Made by a program: the position numbers and the translations under genes. Shown piece by piece: positions 52,301-61,944 of a stretch of 64,000 nt of DNA. This DNA comes from Petrosia ficiformis (taxonomy: Eukaryota > Porifera > Demospongiae > Haplosclerida > Petrosiidae). The DNA lies in NCBI GenBank assembly GCA_947044365.1, contig OX345639.1, forward strand, positions 7,063,718 to 7,127,717. The letters are read 5' to 3'. The notes beneath the pieces are model-generated. The model did not search any database. It was given only the letters and a program-made list of their open reading frames with translations, and had not been told where the DNA came from. Each line of letters opens with the position of its first letter. The stretch's first letter is position 1.

Positions 52301-55300
52301 CTGACAGTGATATATATATATTCCATCGGATGTTTTTTTAACAACATAGTAATAGAACAAAACAAAACAATAGTTTTTAATAATAGTTGATCTTCCTCTT
52401 CCATCTTAATAACACCTACGTGTCGGACACTAGTTCCGATAGCTTTACAAAGCTCACGAAACACGACCTCGCAAACACCTTGAACCGGGAGTCTCTTCTG
52501 TATAATACATTGGGAGTATCACAACTGTAATATCTCATATATCGAAGAATGAAGAATACCTGAAAGCAATTTGTGAATGTTTCTTGGAGGATATTGGTCA
52601 CCATCAATGCGGCGAACCTCAGCTATGAAAGTTGAAAACCATCTATCTATTTCTTCCTTTTGTATGTACGCAAAATGACTCTTTTTGGTTAAAGAAAGCT
52701 TTAGACACTTTTTTCGAACGTCTTGAATTTCCGGATCTGCATTCTCTTTCACTAGTTTGATATCCAAATTCGAACAGTCTCTCTCACATGCTAAAATATT
52801 GTGACGTAATGGTAGTTACTAGGAGATAAACCGCAACAGTCATGACGCAATAGATATTGCTATGATACCAAAATAATTGCATAGCAACTGCGTGAGTGGC
52901 ATCTTTCATCTTATGGCTTCCTATCAATACAAGCCATATAGAACATGACCTGACCTCGTGGCGTATCAGGTATACACTCAAATGATATTCATAATCCCGA
53001 GGGCGTAGCCCGAGGGATTATGAATATCATTTTCGTGTATATCTAATACACCCCTCGCGGTCATGTTCTATCTATTACATATATATGTAAATATATATAT
53101 GAGCAGAGTAGAATATATTTTCACTAATTGCTGTAGTACAGCACTGAATAAACCATTGATGTTTTATCTAGAAGAGAATGAGAAATTAAATGAAAGATTA
53201 ATGGAATTTTCTAGTATGTTATTATTAAACATATACACGTCCAGATTTGTATAATTATGCAAAAAATTAATAATCCAGGTGAATGTAATCAAATGAAAGA
53301 GAAACATGAGCAATTAAAAGGTACTCTGTTTTTCTCTGTGACTATAACTTACCTTTTGTATACTTACTTTAATCCAGGTGAATATAATCAAATGAAAGAG
53401 AAACATGAGGAATTGAAAGGTACTGTGTCTTTCTTCATATGTTACTCTTTACATACTTACTCTAATCCAGGTGAATATATTCAAATGAAAGAGAAACATG
53501 GGGAATTGAAAGGTACTGCATCTTAGTTTGTATCACAATAGCTTACTCTTCTCCAATCCAGGTGAATATAATCAAATGAAAGAGAAACATGGGGAATTGA
53601 AAGGTACTGCATCTTAGTTTGTATCACAATAGCTTACTCTTCTCCAATCCAGGTGAATATAATCAAATGAAAGAGAAACATGGGGAATTGAAAGGTACTG
53701 CATCTTAGTTTGTATCACAATAGCTTACTCTTCTCCAATCCAGGTGAATATAATCAAATGAAAGAGAAACATGGGGAATTGAAAGGTACTGCATCTTAGT
53801 TTGTATCACAATAGCTTACTCTTCTCCAATCCAGGTGAATATAATCAAATGAAAGAGAAACATGAGGAATTAAAAGGTATTGTGACACAAACAAAGATGT
53901 AGTACCTTTCAATTCCCCATGTTACCCTTTACTCTAATCCAGGTGAATATAATCAAATGAAAGAGAAAGACGAAGGTACTAGTATAAAGCCATTTTATGT
54001 CAATAACTTACCATTTGTTTCTTATTCTTCTGTTACACCAAGAACAAGATGGTCCAGGAAGACAATTAAGTAAGGGTTATCCATTTGTGAATGTAAAACC
54101 CCAATGCAGATTATGAAGCGGAGTGAAACTTAATTCCAATATAAAAGAAAAATGATTAATGTTAGAATATCACTCATTATTGTAAAGGAATGTTTCCCAA
54201 TTATAAGCTATACTACAATACTGTAAAAAATAAATGGTTGTTTCAACCAATTGGTTTGGTTATATCAGTTGCATGTTTTCTATCTGCATTATATATCATG
54301 TACATACATAAAAAAAACATGTTTATTGCAGAAAGTATTATGTCCCTAATGGATAGAACATCTGTACTTTCTCATTAGGAACATAATAATTATGTTTATA
54401 ATGGAAAATAAAAATTGTTTTTCCATTAATAGTGGCTTCCTATGTTTTTATAGATACTTTATTATTAATATAATTATTATTAAAAGCAAATGAATCTCAT
54501 GTAACCAATCAATTAGTTAAAACAACCAATTATTTTGTACAGTGAATGCTATGTTAAAGCACTAATGCTAAATAAACCCAAAGAGTGTACGAGTACAGCA
54601 GCTAGCCAGCCTGGGAAGTGGTCTAATATTATCATTCTGTGTAATGTTTCACAATACAAGGCGAAGTATATTTTCATGATTATTACACTTGCTATATTAC
54701 TATATCAGTTTAGATTTGATTCTAGCTAAGCAAAAAAAAAACAAACAGATTATAATTACATGAATTTTCAGATGTGTGATTATTCAATTTTGATTGAAAA
54801 ATGTCCATACAGTTTGTATATCATTTCAGGTGATCAACCAAACAGAGAATCAAATATTGAAATAAACAGTGTACTCCTTGCATTAAAAATGATATGGAAA
54901 TTTATAGGTAAATCTTGTGTCGTCTTGAATTACCAATTTTCCTTCCTTTTGGTATGAATTTAGACACTGGCTTACACATCCGGTACCTCTTCTCTGCATG
55001 GTATATATTTGTGCTGGTAATTGCGGTGTTACTAATTATCATTCCATCACATGATGGCATTCAGAAAGGTTGGTCATCATGTATATATATATAACCATGA
55101 AATTCCATGAATACAAATGAATACTGAGAAAACTAATGTGGTCCTATTCTATCGACAAATTTTCTTTTAGAATTGAATATAACAGAAGTACAGGACATAC
55201 AAGAACAAAGCTTCACAATAACAGGTGGTAAACCCGAGTCTGTGATATGGTTGGATTATGGTTTCAAGTTGGATATACCTCCTGGTAGTTTTCCACCTAA

Positions 55301-57508
55301 CATTGAAGTTAATATCTCCATTATTACAACACCATTCAAAACATTTCAGCTTCCAGATGGCTACTATCCTGTTTCTGCCTTCTATGAAATTCATTCGGCT
55401 GTTCAACCAATCCTACCTGTGACTATATACCTTCAACACTATGCCAAAGCAGATAAAATAGGGCCCAACAATGCTGAAAAACTACAAATAGCACACATGA
55501 ACAAGAATGGCTTGGAATTCATAGATGCAATAGTCTCACCTAATACAGTTTTTGTGTCATTTGATCTCCCAAACTTTTCAAATATCACAACTGTGACCAA
55601 TGACACAAATATTATTGATTATGTGATGATGGTCTTTCAAAGTAATGACAGTGATTATTCAAGTGAAACATCTGTTCGTCTCATTGTTACTGTCAGTGGT
55701 ATTGAACACACAAATGTGAGTAATTCTAGTCCTGGAAATATATTGATAAAGTATAGAACTACAATCAATTGCAGCATCGTAGATAATAGTCGTGATTCAA
55801 AGTTATAATGTAAAAGGCCCTCATATAATATGTATAATTACATATAATTATATATCTTATACAATTTTGTGAAATGTGGTTTTTATATTGCAGTCTATTA
55901 GTACTTGATGGAAGTTCATGATACTTTCTGTCATTTTTTAGAATCTACAGAAGGAAATGGAATCAGAAGGATGGTTAATCACAAAACATAAATATATTCA
56001 TGCAACCTTTGCACAAGAAAAGGTTTCTGTACACATAGATGAGACTTCAGTGTGTTGTTGGGTCAGGAAGCACAATACATCTGCTGAAGTATGTCTAATT
56101 ACATATTGTATGTATTTTGGTTATTTCAACTTTGTATAGTGATGGTACACTGCATTTTTGATATATTCAAACCCATAATAACCATAATATGCACATATCA
56201 CACACACACACACACACAAACAAGCACACATACATACACACACCATACATACATGTGACTGTAGATATAAAAAAAGGGGAACTTTGGATAATAAAAAAAT
56301 GCTTATTCACTATTCTTGCAACCATTAATAACAGCAATGATTTTTTGTTTACTATATATAGTACATATATTTCCCATGCTCTACATTGGTTCAACTTTGT
56401 ATGTATATATACAATGCATATAATTTAGTGTGTAATACAGATTAACAGGTAATTATGTAAACACTCTGCAAAGCAAAAACTTCCTGATATTAAATAGGTA
56501 ACCACACCCAACTGGACAGTATTAATAAAATCACTTGACTCATAGTCCAGTATCAAATACAGAATACTTTAACACTCAAGCCCCTCCTCCCCCTCCCCCC
56601 TTTATGTCTAAGCCACTGATTTAGTGTGTAATATAGTAATTATGTAAACACTCTGCAAGACTAGATTAACAAACATCCACCTGATATTAAACTGGACAAT
56701 ATTAATCACTTGACTCAAAGCACCATAATATATATAATCATAGTCCAGTATCATTGGTTCCAATACAGAATCATTTAACACTAACATTTGCATATATAAT
56801 AGAAATTTGATGAAAATGAAGCTCTCAGAGCAGTTAATGAAAAAAGGCTTCATCCAAAGATTGACTGTCCGCTGATTTGGAAAAAAAAATGTTTAGGAGA
56901 TTCAAGCTGTATTGCAATTAGTGTAAATGAGAACGGTCCACAACCTTTTCCTCTAGAGATACCTGGTATGTATATATTCCTATTAAAATTGCATTCATAC
57001 TAACTTACTGTTATATAGTTGACTGGTGGAAGAAACTTCTTTGTAAGTAACTTGTATACTTGTCTACCTCACTTTTTATTATTTCTTTGTTTTTCATGTA
57101 GCTCATTTTTGGTCATGGCTATGTGAGTTTAAAAAATGTTTTTCAGGGTTTAAGACCACTGCTTTTTATTATTATTTGTTTTTTCATATAGGTTATTGGA
57201 TTCCAGTAGTAATGTTTGGTGTAATGTGCATATATCTTGGTGTGAATTGTGGTATGCAAATTTAAATCTATATACAGCACATACTTTCATGTTGATTATT
57301 AGTAGTGCCATACAAGATTAATTCTAAAGTCATCATATGTTTGTTAATGCAGGTGTTGACAATAAATGGTTGTTTCTAATATTTGTTTTAGTCTTCTTTT
57401 ACAAAGCTGGACTAGGAAGTAAGTATTTAATTTCTCCTTTTATACAAATGTGATTACAATAATTTCTTTACTTCAGGCATCATTCAATTTATTCCTGGCC
57501 TTACTTGA
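41322..57508 (+). CDS. Death domain / RING / TRAF zinc finger / coiled coil / TM / ZU5 membrane protein
   Basis: Exons: 41322-41328, 42399-42484, 42783-43038, 43746-43868, 48855-49181, 50020-50109, 50772-50813, 53172-53213, seven 42-nt exons (53279, 53378, 53471, 53562, 53653, 53744, 53835), 53943-53975, 54043-54069, 54830-54907, 54964-55068, 55171-55715, 55942-56088, 56803-56965, 57019-57042, 57102-57122, 57192-57251, 57353-57418, 57477-57508. Total 2568 nt, 855 aa plus stop; every junction keeps phase. Death domain about 20-110 (IPFKWREFG, NERPLAEEV). RING 180-217, C-x2-C-x11-C-x-H-x2-C-x2-C-x10-C-x2-C. TRAF-type zinc finger about 218-265. Coiled coil 267-441. TM 477-497 with basic residues before it. 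ZU5 about 515-630 (LDIPPGSFPP), six N-glycosylation sequons in that exon. Unknown beta-rich part 686-789. Two C-terminal helices 804-845. Probably a membrane-tethered ubiquitin ligase or adaptor. The 7-nt first exon is the weakest part of the model. Confidence 0.78.
44587..46562 (+). mobile_element. 2-kb element with CACTxTAAAAATGAAC termini, nested repeats inside
   Basis: Left terminus CACTCTAAAAATGAACCGGT then TTATTTTAACCC and GGAGTTTCAATG; right terminus is the imperfect complement, ending TTCATGTTTATAGTG, with TA on both outer sides. Inside are repeat R2 (44750-45574), fold-back F1 (45575-45895) and the repeat also seen at 19640-19985 (45965-46300). No transposase frame was found, so it is non-autonomous or a nested landing site. 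Confidence 0.6.
45575..45895. repeat. Fold-back element F1, copy c
   Basis: Same arms as 22588-22892 with more mismatches and a longer centre (CACCACTATAAAGCAAAATAC). In intron 4 of the Death/RING/ZU5 gene. Confidence 0.85.
46612..46676. repeat. Palindrome next to the Crypton remnant
   Basis: GTGACCACATCCTGTCTGAT pairs with ATCAGACAGGATGTGGTCAG around CCCCTAGGGG; arms of about 30 bp. Confidence 0.75.
46781..47975 (-). mobile_element. Crypton-type tyrosine recombinase remnant (KIAA1958-like)
   Basis: Minus-strand segments in order: STNWSFGVFNEWRAAR and NKWIPRFVNEVRWQDGEYYPP (about 47975-47800), then a stop; GLQRHMLD through GVGTTVRHTTVIMEEEDKLW (47773-47462); HAIPSLNSRCLVFLMDLYLG (47435-47250); and HSMRASGPTAMFQKNIPEHV with VTGHRSLGSLRAYEK (47170-46781). 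The R...HxxR-like and GH...Y core with Y near the end is that of Crypton/DUF3504 recombinases. At least one stop and two frame changes make it inactive. It lies reversed inside intron 4 of the Death/RING/ZU5 gene. Confidence 0.78.
48214..48358. repeat. Fold-back element with GCTACGCCC centre
   Basis: GTTATAACACCCTTTCTCC... inverted to ...AAGGGGTGTTATAAC; ACACACTCAATGATATTCAT pairs with ATTGAATATTTTTTCGTGTG. Centre CACTCGGGCTACGCCCTTGA. In intron 4 of the Death/RING/ZU5 gene. Confidence 0.7.
48427..48540 (+). repeat. Repeat R2, 5' fragment
   Basis: AGAGAGTACGGTAGTACTCT followed by TAGGGATGGCCCAG and the ACATTTGAATTGCAAGTGAT segment. In intron 4 of the Death/RING/ZU5 gene. Confidence 0.7.
50399..50727. 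mobile_element. MITE with CAGTGGCGGATC ends (hAT-like)
   Basis: Left end CAGTGGCGGATCCCCAGGGG, right end complement, finishing GGATCTGCCACTG, flanked by CTCGTG/CTTGTG-like bases. In intron 6 of the Death/RING/ZU5 gene, just before the 42-nt exon 50772-50813. Confidence 0.65.
51165..51460. mobile_element. MITE of the CACCTACGAGTGC / GAAACATGAAAG family
   Basis: Contains CCTACGAGTGCTATATCAGA and its complement around CCTCACCCTCGGGCCTACAG, plus the ACCTGCCGTCACCACAGACT core seen at 15608-15768. An inverted partner occupies 51955-52190. Confidence 0.65.
51568..51628. repeat. Hairpin, TTTTGTGTCCAAGGATGTGA family, third copy
   Basis: GTGTGTCCAAGGATGTGATA and its complement around GAGACTGCGAG; the two arms differ at a few bases. 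Flanked by inverted ATAGGACCT repeats (51533-51560 and 51632-51660). Confidence 0.7.
51728..51960 (+). repeat. Repeat R2, 5' part
   Basis: Starts TCAGAGAGTACGGTAGTATG and continues to CGGCAAGTGGCAAAACTG, where it runs into its own partial complement (GACAGTTTTGCCACTCGC). Confidence 0.7.
52205..52925 (-). mobile_element. Second Crypton-like recombinase remnant flanked by inverted repeats
   Basis: The minus strand encodes EIDRWFSTFIAEVRRIDGD with QYPPRNIHKLLSGIL (52767-52519) and GTSVRHVGVIKMEEEDQLL (about 52440-52376), which are the N-terminal and central blocks of the element at 46781-47975. The recombinase core is missing. Outside it, AGGAAGCCATAAGATGAAAG (52208) recurs inverted at about 52900-52922, so the remnant sits between roughly 20-bp inverted repeats. 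It lies in intron 7 of the Death/RING/ZU5 gene. Confidence 0.68.
52936..53075. repeat. Fold-back element with GGGCGTAGCCC centre
   Basis: ATAGAACATGACCTGACCTC pairs with CCCCTCGCGGTCATGTTCTA; TGATATTCATAATCCCGAGG pairs with its complement across GGCGTAGCC. Directly beside the Crypton-like remnant at 52205-52925. Confidence 0.75.
53172..53975 (+). repeat. Tandem array of 42-nt coiled-coil exons (91-bp exon+intron unit)
   Basis: Exons at 53279-53320, 53378-53419, 53471-53512, 53562-53603, 53653-53694, 53744-53785 and 53835-53876 are each exactly 42 nt, phase 1 on both sides, with introns of about 49-58 nt. The last four starts are spaced exactly 91 bp. The unit encodes GEYNQMKEKHEELK; Y3, M6, H10 and L13 follow a 3-4-3-4 heptad spacing, so each unit adds two heptads in register. 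Exon 53172-53213 is also 42 nt and related in role; 53943-53975 is a shortened last unit (33 nt). The middle copies are almost identical in exon and intron. An inverted scrap of the unit end lies at 53899-53921. Confidence 0.9.
54219..54544. mobile_element. MITE, CACTGTAAAAA family, second copy
   Basis: Closely matches 4786-5169, including ATGGTTGTTTCAACCAATTG near the left end and ACAACCAATTATTTTGTACA at the right end. Sits in the 760-bp intron before the exon at 54830. Confidence 0.75.
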
Positions 57509-57823
57509 AAAGCTTGGAAATATTAATGACTAGCTGTTCCTAGATAAATACACATCTGTTGCTAAATGTACACTAGAGTAAATAGAGTTAGCTACCTTTT
57601 AAAAATAAATGATATTTTTGATATTACATGTATTACAAGTGGTCAAACTGGTCATACACTACAAACTAACTAATAATTGTTTACTAAAACTACCAATGAT
57701 CGAGTGTTATTTCCCACATAGATTAAAATTAATATACTAATAGCCGAATCTGTTATCTCCAGTGAATTTTACGTGGGGGTGCTGCCACATTGTTTAATGA
57801 TCAACCTTTGGTTCAAATTTTAA

Positions 57824-58316
57824 CCCTTAGAGGACTGAGCTTGTTTTTCAAAATCAAACACTGGTGTCTCTGCTGCATATACCATTCACTTTCTCTACCC
57901 CAAACTTGGCTTTTTTCTGACATGCCTACTTCTATCTACTTGCTTAACATGACTTGAATGTCCCCAAGTGCTTTGTACAACTAATTCAAAAGCAGTGTTT
58001 TCCTCTTTTGACTGCAACTGGGGCAAACAAAACAACCCCACTGCATTTTGCACCAGCTGCACTATCGGGTTTTACAGTAAGGGAACCAACCAGATTGCGT
58101 GGGCTGTGAGGGGGACACTCGTCTTTAAAATTTCCCCTATACTCGAAATTTAGGGCAAAGGGTGGCTGAAAAACCATCAACAAAATGTAGCCATTTTCAT
58201 GGGCTTATCCCTGACACTAGCAAATACAAACATTTGGAGTGTTTCGTAATGCTAGGAACACACTCTGAAATGCGTAGGAGACAAATGTCACATATGTGAC
58301 ATCAGTCTTCTAAGTG
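57824..58316. mobile_element. piggyBac-like MITE flanked by TTAA
   Basis: TTAA|CCCTTAGAGGACTG ... CAGTCTTCTAAGTG|TTAA: 14-bp imperfect inverted ends beginning CCCTTA, with TTAA at both edges, as piggyBac elements leave. 493 bp, no transposase. Lies between the Death/RING/ZU5 gene and the tail-anchored gene. Confidence 0.7.
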
Positions 58317-58967
58317 TTAATTAGAGAGGTAAAGTATAGTGAGTCATCAAATCTCATTTATATATAGTTATACTTTTCCAGTAAGACAGCTGTATTACTA
58401 CAGTTATAAATTCAATTACCAGTTTGTCAGGTACTTGAGGCTCTTGACAAATGTTAGTACAGTGGGTTGACCCTTCCTTTGTTGTAGGTCTGGTTGCATG
58501 AGACTACCCCCTGTGCACACAATTATCTAATGTAACACATAAACAAATATAATCATGTCATTGCATTATGTGCTTGAATTTTAAATTTACTGTTTGTTAG
58601 TAAAATATTGGTACAGTTACAAGGAACAGTGACTGGTCAGGCTGTCAGAAAGATAGGTATGAGCACTAACTTTGTGTAAATGCCTACTCCCCTGTTTTGT
58701 GCAAACTCCCTCCCTTTTAATCAATCATTAGAAGCTTTTTCATGTGCTTGATAACACACTGTCCAGTTATTTACCTTTTAACATACCAAAACTTCATTAT
58801 TATAAATTTAAAGTGCAGCAGGTAATAAATGCATGTACTGAAAAATAAAATATTAAAATGAAATGTATGAAAGGTCTATACCAAAATATATATAGTAGGG
58901 CTATATAATTATTGTTACAAAAGAATGTATTTTATTGTTTGTAAAGTTGGAGTTACAATTGCATGAA

Positions 58968-59735
58968 TCATAAAAAGTACTTTACAATGATAGCTACGAA
59001 AAATGGATAAACTAACAGAATCAGCAAGAAAACCACCATCATAATTCCTTTTTGCTGACTCAGTAGTGAGCTGACATCAATTCCTCCAAGTGAGAGGTTC
59101 CCAAACCACCCAGATATACGCACATTCCTTGAGAGTCTCTCAATGCTTAACCCAGTAGCTGAGGCTTCCTTTAGTCTATTATTGACCAGATCCTCAATGT
59201 CCTTCCAGTTGCTACAGTAGTTCAGCATCGAGATGCAGAATTCCTTTGAGAATTCCACACAGTCTGCTAGCAAGGCATTGTAGCGATGAGGGGCAGCACG
59301 CAGAGCAGCAAACTCCAGTGCAACTGGACTTACACCTTTGAACATACCCACGTAATATGATTTGTCGATTTTTTGTTTGATATCTTTGAACATGGCGAAT
59401 TCCTTTCTGATCTGGTAAGTTCTCATGGATTGGTTTTCAAAGCAGAGCTCATACCTCCAGCACAGCAGAAATTCTGGTATCTGAAATGGATCATTACTCA
59501 TCACGTCTTCAAACACCTTGTCCTCTGTTCCACTAAGACTACACAGTACAAAAGCATGTGCACGTTTATTGACACAGATGAACACATCAAAATCTGACTT
59601 GTTGTGAGAGAGAAGTTCGCTCTCCCTTTGTCTGTCTTTGTTACGATGAGCTTTCACAACCTCTGGGTCCAAGTCGGAGATGTTATTGACATAATAGGCG
59701 AGGGGATTATACGATTTAAGTGTTCCTTCAGCCAT
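58968..59735 (-). CDS. Single-exon tail-anchored protein, possible LRAT/papain-like fold
   Basis: An uninterrupted 255-codon frame starting at ATG 59735. The last about 25 residues are strongly hydrophobic (VVFLLILLVYPFFVAIIV) and end in KYFL, the pattern of a C-terminal membrane anchor. The soluble part has RAHAFVL near residue 58 and RYNALLADCVEF near residue 156. A His strand followed later by a Tyr-Asn...Cys-x-x-Phe motif recalls circularly permuted papain-like folds (LRAT, PPPDE), so a thiol hydrolase or acyltransferase role is possible; this is inference from short motifs only. No intron is needed and nothing truncates it. The family was not recognised with certainty. Confidence 0.72.
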   Translation of the reverse strand: MAEGTLKSYNPLAYYVNNISDLDPEVVKAHRNKDRQRESELLSHNKSDFDVFICVNKRAHAFVLCSLSGTEDKVFEDVMSNDPFQIPEFLLCWRYELCFENQSMRTYQIRKEFAMFKDIKQKIDKSYYVGMFKGVSPVALEFAALRAAPHRYNALLADCVEFSKEFCISMLNYCSNWKDIEDLVNNRLKEASATGLSIERLSRNVRISGWFGNLSLGGIDVSSLLSQQKGIMMVVFLLILLVYPFFVAIIVKYFL

Positions 59736-60361
59736 AATTGTGGGACGATGCTATAATCTATAGGAGTGTCAATCATACATGAGATAAAGGGGAAATGGAA
59801 TTGCGGTAAACAATGGAATGCGGAAATGGAGTAAATAGTTGTTATACTCAACTTGTAATCTCGATATTATTAGGAGTACTAGGTTCTATCAGGAGGTATT
59901 TGTTCTCACTCAAACAGACTGGACTAGTGGACTGCAAACTTTTTGTGAGTGTTCATTTATCACATCCAAATAACAGAGACTGAAGGCCATTGATTTGCAT
60001 GTAAATGACTGTTCCAAATAAATTCCAATATTATAATCTGATAATTCTAATTATATAGAGGCTAAACATCATCATCAATTTATTAGTACATAGAGTTCTT
60101 TCAATTAGAATAGTGTGTTCTACAAAAGATCACCATGCTTATAGTTCACTAGGCAAGAAAGCATCAGTGGTGTACATGGTGATATGGAAGAGCTCATGCA
60201 CTTATTACAAGTATGATTATGAAAATTGTGGCCAAAAATGTCCGAAAAACACTCTTGGTTCTTGTATGTATCATTCTGTTGGTATACAGTGACTGCTTTG
60301 GCAAATGATTATCTCACAATATCATCAAACCACTATAATTATGCAGTATTTGTTTCATTCT
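59736..60361. other. Intergenic, upstream of the tail-anchored gene
   Basis: No gene or named repeat recognised. The first about 30 bases are the 5' leader of the minus-strand gene at 58968-59735. Confidence 0.45.
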
Positions 60362-61230
60362 AATTACCCTCGCCGCGTAGCGTAGGCGGAAGGGTACGGT
60401 AATCGTTTTGTGTGTCTGTGTGTCTGTGTGTGTGTTAGCAATTTTTCTGGAAAAATAAAAACATTGACATTTCAAAAGAGGTACTGGTAGACTTCAAATT
60501 ATACAAGGAAAAAAAATAACGTAGGAATTCTTCTTAAACCTTTCGGTTATAAAGTTATCACAATGTTTATAACTCACGATTACTGTTTCCAGACTTGAGA
60601 AGACTCGTGGAGGCATCTGGACACATCAAAACATAACTACTCCTGTATCATGACTATCGCTAGCAAAGCACTACATAAAAGCAAACAAAATTTGGGTAGT
60701 GGTTGCTACAACATCGAGTACTGGCTCCAAGCATTCTCCATTACTTTCAAACTCCGCCTATTTCAATTTCAAGTCATGTGCTGTGTTACTCGAACGTCAG
60801 CAGTTTTGAGGACCTGTCTATGCTGTCTTTGTGGAATATTTCACAAGACGAATTGAGGATCTTTCTTTCTTCTTTCAGATAATACAGAGACTAAAATGTA
60901 AGACTTATAGTATAGACAAGGAAGAGACTAGTATAATCATACTAAGTAATAAGTAGTGACATGTTAGTTTATATAATTTATATATATATATATATTATAT
61001 ATATATATCTATATCTATTATAATATTATTATAAAAACTAACATGCCAGTACGGTTTTATAACTTAATATGTTTTATACACAAACTAAACAATCTGAAGT
61101 AAACATTCTCATTATTATATGACCATACAAACGAGCAATGATAATTATAATCTTTTGGCATATTATATTTCGAAATTATAGTTTGTATTACCTTGCCACG
61201 TAGGCGAGGGTCCCGTCCCGACGGTATTCA
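60362..61230 (+). repeat. Repeat with GCCGCGTAGCGTAGGCGGAA end
   Basis: Starts TTACCCTCGCCGCGTAGCG, followed by a (TGTG)-rich run, and ends near CGAGGGTCCCGTCCCGACGG. The complement is at 10618-11245 in intron 8 of receptor gene 2 (CCGTCGGGACGGGACCCTTG ... CGCTACGCGGCGAGGGTAAT). A fragment is at 6840-6960. Confidence 0.65.
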
Positions 61231-61944
61231 TTTTATGCTTGAATCATGCACTATCACCATAACTAACCAAATCAAGGTGTACTCTAGTTGTTGTTCAACC
61301 AACTGTATCAGTTGCATGTGTTTCATTCACCTTAATATCAAACATTATGTTGGCAGTGCAAACTATGTCAATTCCCTGTACATCTCTGTATTTACATTTT
61401 ATAACAGAAAATACACTGTGAAAAGTAATAGGTTATTTCAACCTTCAATTAGTTATAGGAGTTTCAGTGGAATATTATTTTTCTTGCTGTTAACTTGTTT
61501 TTCCTGCTAGGCAATATTTACAAGTTCTAGTTTCATTTCATCTTGATCTATATGTATATTGACTAGCATAGTAACAAAAACAGCAATACACTGTATATAG
61601 AATGGTATTATAAGTATAACGTGTAGTGTATTCACACTGTATTATAATCATTTCCATTCTAACACTTATGAAACATGAGACTTTGTATTATGTACACAAA
61701 TAATATCCATTGTATCTACCAACTACTGTGAGATTCTTTATTATGGCATGTACTTTATATATATAGAAGTAATATTATATTCTGTAGGAGCATATTATTA
61801 ATATTGCATTGAAAACTCATGTAGCCATACGAGAGTTAAAGTAGCCAATTAATTAATAATATTGGGTTTCAATGCTAGAGATGCTCTCAATTTATGTATT
61901 AAACACTATTATATAAGTAAATCAAACTCAGATTTTGATTACAG

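Noticed and set aside
53281..53820. CRISPR-like regular repeats
   Set aside because: Units are exon plus intron with splice sites and coiled-coil coding; the intervening parts are also repeated, not unique spacers.
55716..55808. Reading the ZU5 exon through to its stop at 55806
   Set aside because: A strong donor (GTGAGT) at 55716 joins in phase to the exon at 55942, and the frame then continues to 57508. A short isoform ending here remains possible.
56167..56428. Frames made of CA/TG repeats
   Set aside because: Low-complexity microsatellite translation on both strands.
57102..57167. Longer exon ending at CAG|GG near 57147
   Set aside because: It would require a non-canonical donor; the donor GTGAGT at 57123 gives a 21-nt exon in phase.
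57968..58183. Overlapping short frames on both strands near 58.0 kb
   Set aside because: Both fall inside the TTAA-flanked MITE; no domain recognised.
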